The notes under the pieces were generated by a model. It was given only the letters and a program-made list of their open reading frames with translations, did not search any database and was not told where the DNA came from. Made by a program: the position numbers and the translations under genes. 64,000 nt of DNA from NCBI GenBank assembly GCA_020746105.1, contig CM036658.1, positions 35,271,004 through 35,335,003 of the forward strand, in the 5' to 3' direction. Position 1 is the stretch's first letter. The number at the start of each line of letters is the position of its first letter. This DNA comes from Trogon surrucura. Taxonomy: Eukaryota; Chordata; Aves; Trogoniformes; Trogonidae. Of this stretch, positions 62,175-64,000 are shown piece by piece.

Positions 62175-64000
62175 TCCTGCCACTGTTACCAGCATAAACA
62201 GCTAAGTAAAAGCAAGACCTGTGTCAAGACAACATTTCTTTTAAAAGAATCCTGCCAATACTACCCTTACTTTCTAAGGAAGTCAATGCACTCTGTGAAT
62301 TAACAGATTTAAGAAGAAAGTTCAAGAAAAAGCTTTATGCTTCAAAATTTTGATAGATGTAACTCCTCATACATCAAATTGGTTATCTCCCCAATTCTGT
62401 TCTGACATTTCTACTGCACAGTCTACTTCCTCAAGGCTGTTTGTGACAGCTTCCTTATCAACTGGAGACAGACAAAATGTGTCATGCCTTTACAGAGGCT
62501 TCAGAACTGAATTCTTCAATGTTAAGGAACAGTTGTATGCAAGCTATAAAAAGAAAAGAAAAAAACCCACACTTGCGAATGAATTGGAGCAGAAGGAAAT
62601 TGTCTTTAACAGCAACTGTTGCTTGATCCATTGTGCAAGTTCGTCATCACTGTTCCAGCTTTCTGGGATTTTTTTCCCTTCGTATCAAGTCTTACACATG
62701 GAATTCTTCACCAAACAGTCTCTACTGACATCTCCCAAAAGCACTAAATTTTACAGCTGTTTTATATGGAAACACTTCAACCTCCCCATTTGTTTAATCT
62801 TTTCTTGCCTGGAGCACATCTTAAGAGTACACCTGTGTGTTCTGTCACAACAATCACTGCAGTGCTGTAGCTACCTCTTGACAGTTTCGCTTCCTACTCA
62901 TCACGCTCCATCCTGATGGATACCACAATAAGAAATTTCAAGACAGCACTTTGAAGTGCTGACAGACAAAATGACTCTACAACAGTTCAGTGATACTACT
63001 TAAGTTAGTCATCTTCTAATTACTTCTAGCTTAACATCTACAGTCAACTTTTCACTTAACACCTACCCCAAAACACAAGAGTCTGCCTATCTAGCAGAAC
63101 CATATGGAACCATAACTGAACAAAACAAACACTACTCTTAAAGCTGCTGCTAAGTCAATACACTTTTTTTTTCCACTTGGAACAGGGTTTTAAAATGCCA
63201 TACACATTACGTACAAGGAGGCAATAAGAGCAAAGTAGAAACACCAACACAGCACAACAGGTCATAAGCACTTCCTAACCAAAGAACAGCAAAGCAGTTC
63301 AAGGACAACATACTGCAGATAACTGTTGTAAAGTGAGCTTTTAGAGGAAGAGCCAGAGAGATTAGATTGCTAGCTGTTCATCATTTAAAGTATTCCAAAT
63401 GCCACTGTCCTGAAACTGATGACATCACTCAGCTCACTGGAGAACCTGACCTTGCAAAGAAGCTATTTTTTAAGTTGAAGAGTTGTTACAGTTCATTGGA
63501 CTTAAAGATGTATAAAAACTCATGCAGGCTTCTTTAGAAAAGGATGATCAAGGATTCCTTTTATATGGTTCCTTCTTGACATCACTTGGAAAGGATGAGT
63601 TTGAAGGTGTCACCTGCCTGTTAGGGAGCAGTTATTGTCGCAGAACAATCTACTTATAGAACAAGCACTAAATAAGACACCCAAGAGTCTCATCTGACTA
63701 CTACAGTTCTGAAGGTTCTCTCCCTTCCTGCAATACCACTCTACTTCCAGGCTTCTCTAGTTTCCTGTGTACCTGTTCACACGACCAGATTCAGCAGCTT
63801 GGATAGAGCAAGTCTCCTCACTTCATCACTCCCACATTTTGATTGCACAACTGGACCTTTGCCAGCCTCACAATCTATTTGGTCTATCTCATTGAACTTC
63901 AATGCATCAGAATTAAATCCTGAGCAACAGGCTTCTCCTGAAAAAAAAAAAAAAAGGTGGGAAGGAGGAAAGCAGACAGAACAAGTTTATCGCTCATTCT

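Larger units (their letters stand above)
33806..64000 (-). other. ELAVL2: ELAVL2 upstream intron or 5' region
   Basis: Because the cassette exon has a splice acceptor, at least one more exon lies to the right. I see no CpG island or convincing 5'UTR exon before 64000; the only CpG-rich stretches are the LTRs. Gaps between the listed repeats (33.8-37.1, 44.2-47.9, 50.0-56.3, 56.8-61.3 and 62.2-64.0 kb) are AT-rich unique sequence with short A-runs and no recognisable coding region. The longest open frame here outside repeats, 62350-62916, has no family features. Confidence 0.6.

Noticed and set aside
62350..62916. 188-codon open frame on the plus strand
   Set aside because: No recognisable motifs, composition like intronic DNA, no splice or promoter context, antisense to ELAVL2; most likely a chance frame.

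Overview
This window is vertebrate nuclear DNA, almost certainly from a bird. It is AT-rich, non-coding over more than 98% of its length, and littered with CR1 LINEs whose 3' ends carry the (ATTCTATG)n octamer typical of avian CR1. It also holds four solo LTRs of avian endogenous retroviruses with TGT..GGTTT-type termini. No prokaryotic gene organisation is present.

The only host gene I can support is ELAVL2 (HuB), a neuronal RNA-binding protein, transcribed on the minus strand (right to left). Three exons are visible. A cassette-type exon at 33715-33805 carries an alternative start codon (MAVRLCDVASLL...). Exon 30599-30839 holds the canonical start codon and the first half of RRM1. Exon 10322-10425 holds the RNP1 motif and the end of RRM1. 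Splice sites and codon phases agree across all three. The remaining exons (linker, RRM2, hinge, RRM3, 3'UTR) must lie left of position 1, and the 5' promoter/UTR exons lie right of the cassette exon, probably beyond the window. ELAVL2 is Z-linked in chicken, so this may be Z-chromosome sequence; that is inference only.

Layout: 1-10321 is part of the intron after exon 10322-10425, with one long CR1 (1226-3513). 10426-30598 is a ~20 kb intron containing a CR1-in-CR1 nest (12632-12988), an LTR split by a young CR1 (15022-18067), and older CR1 fragments at 21.5 and 23.7-25.4 kb. 30840-33714 is a short intron with one CR1 tail. 33806-64000 is upstream intron or 5' flank with CR1 fragments at 37.2, 38.3, 42.6, 42.9 and 56.3 kb, the best-preserved CR1 (38945-41415, one open frame of 753 codons), and three solo LTRs (47895-49080, 49215-50003, 61359-62174). 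All four LTRs have recognisable 5-bp target-site duplications and no internal retroviral sequence.

The most useful observations are the alternative-start cassette exon and its in-frame NAGNAG acceptor, the U-rich tract next to the exon 2 donor as a possible self-binding site, the dated nesting series, a frameshift shared by two CR1 copies, and the strand bias of CR1s relative to ELAVL2. I found no convincing new gene system. Most long open frames in the window are CR1 reverse transcriptase, its antisense shadows, or chance frames in introns and LTRs.
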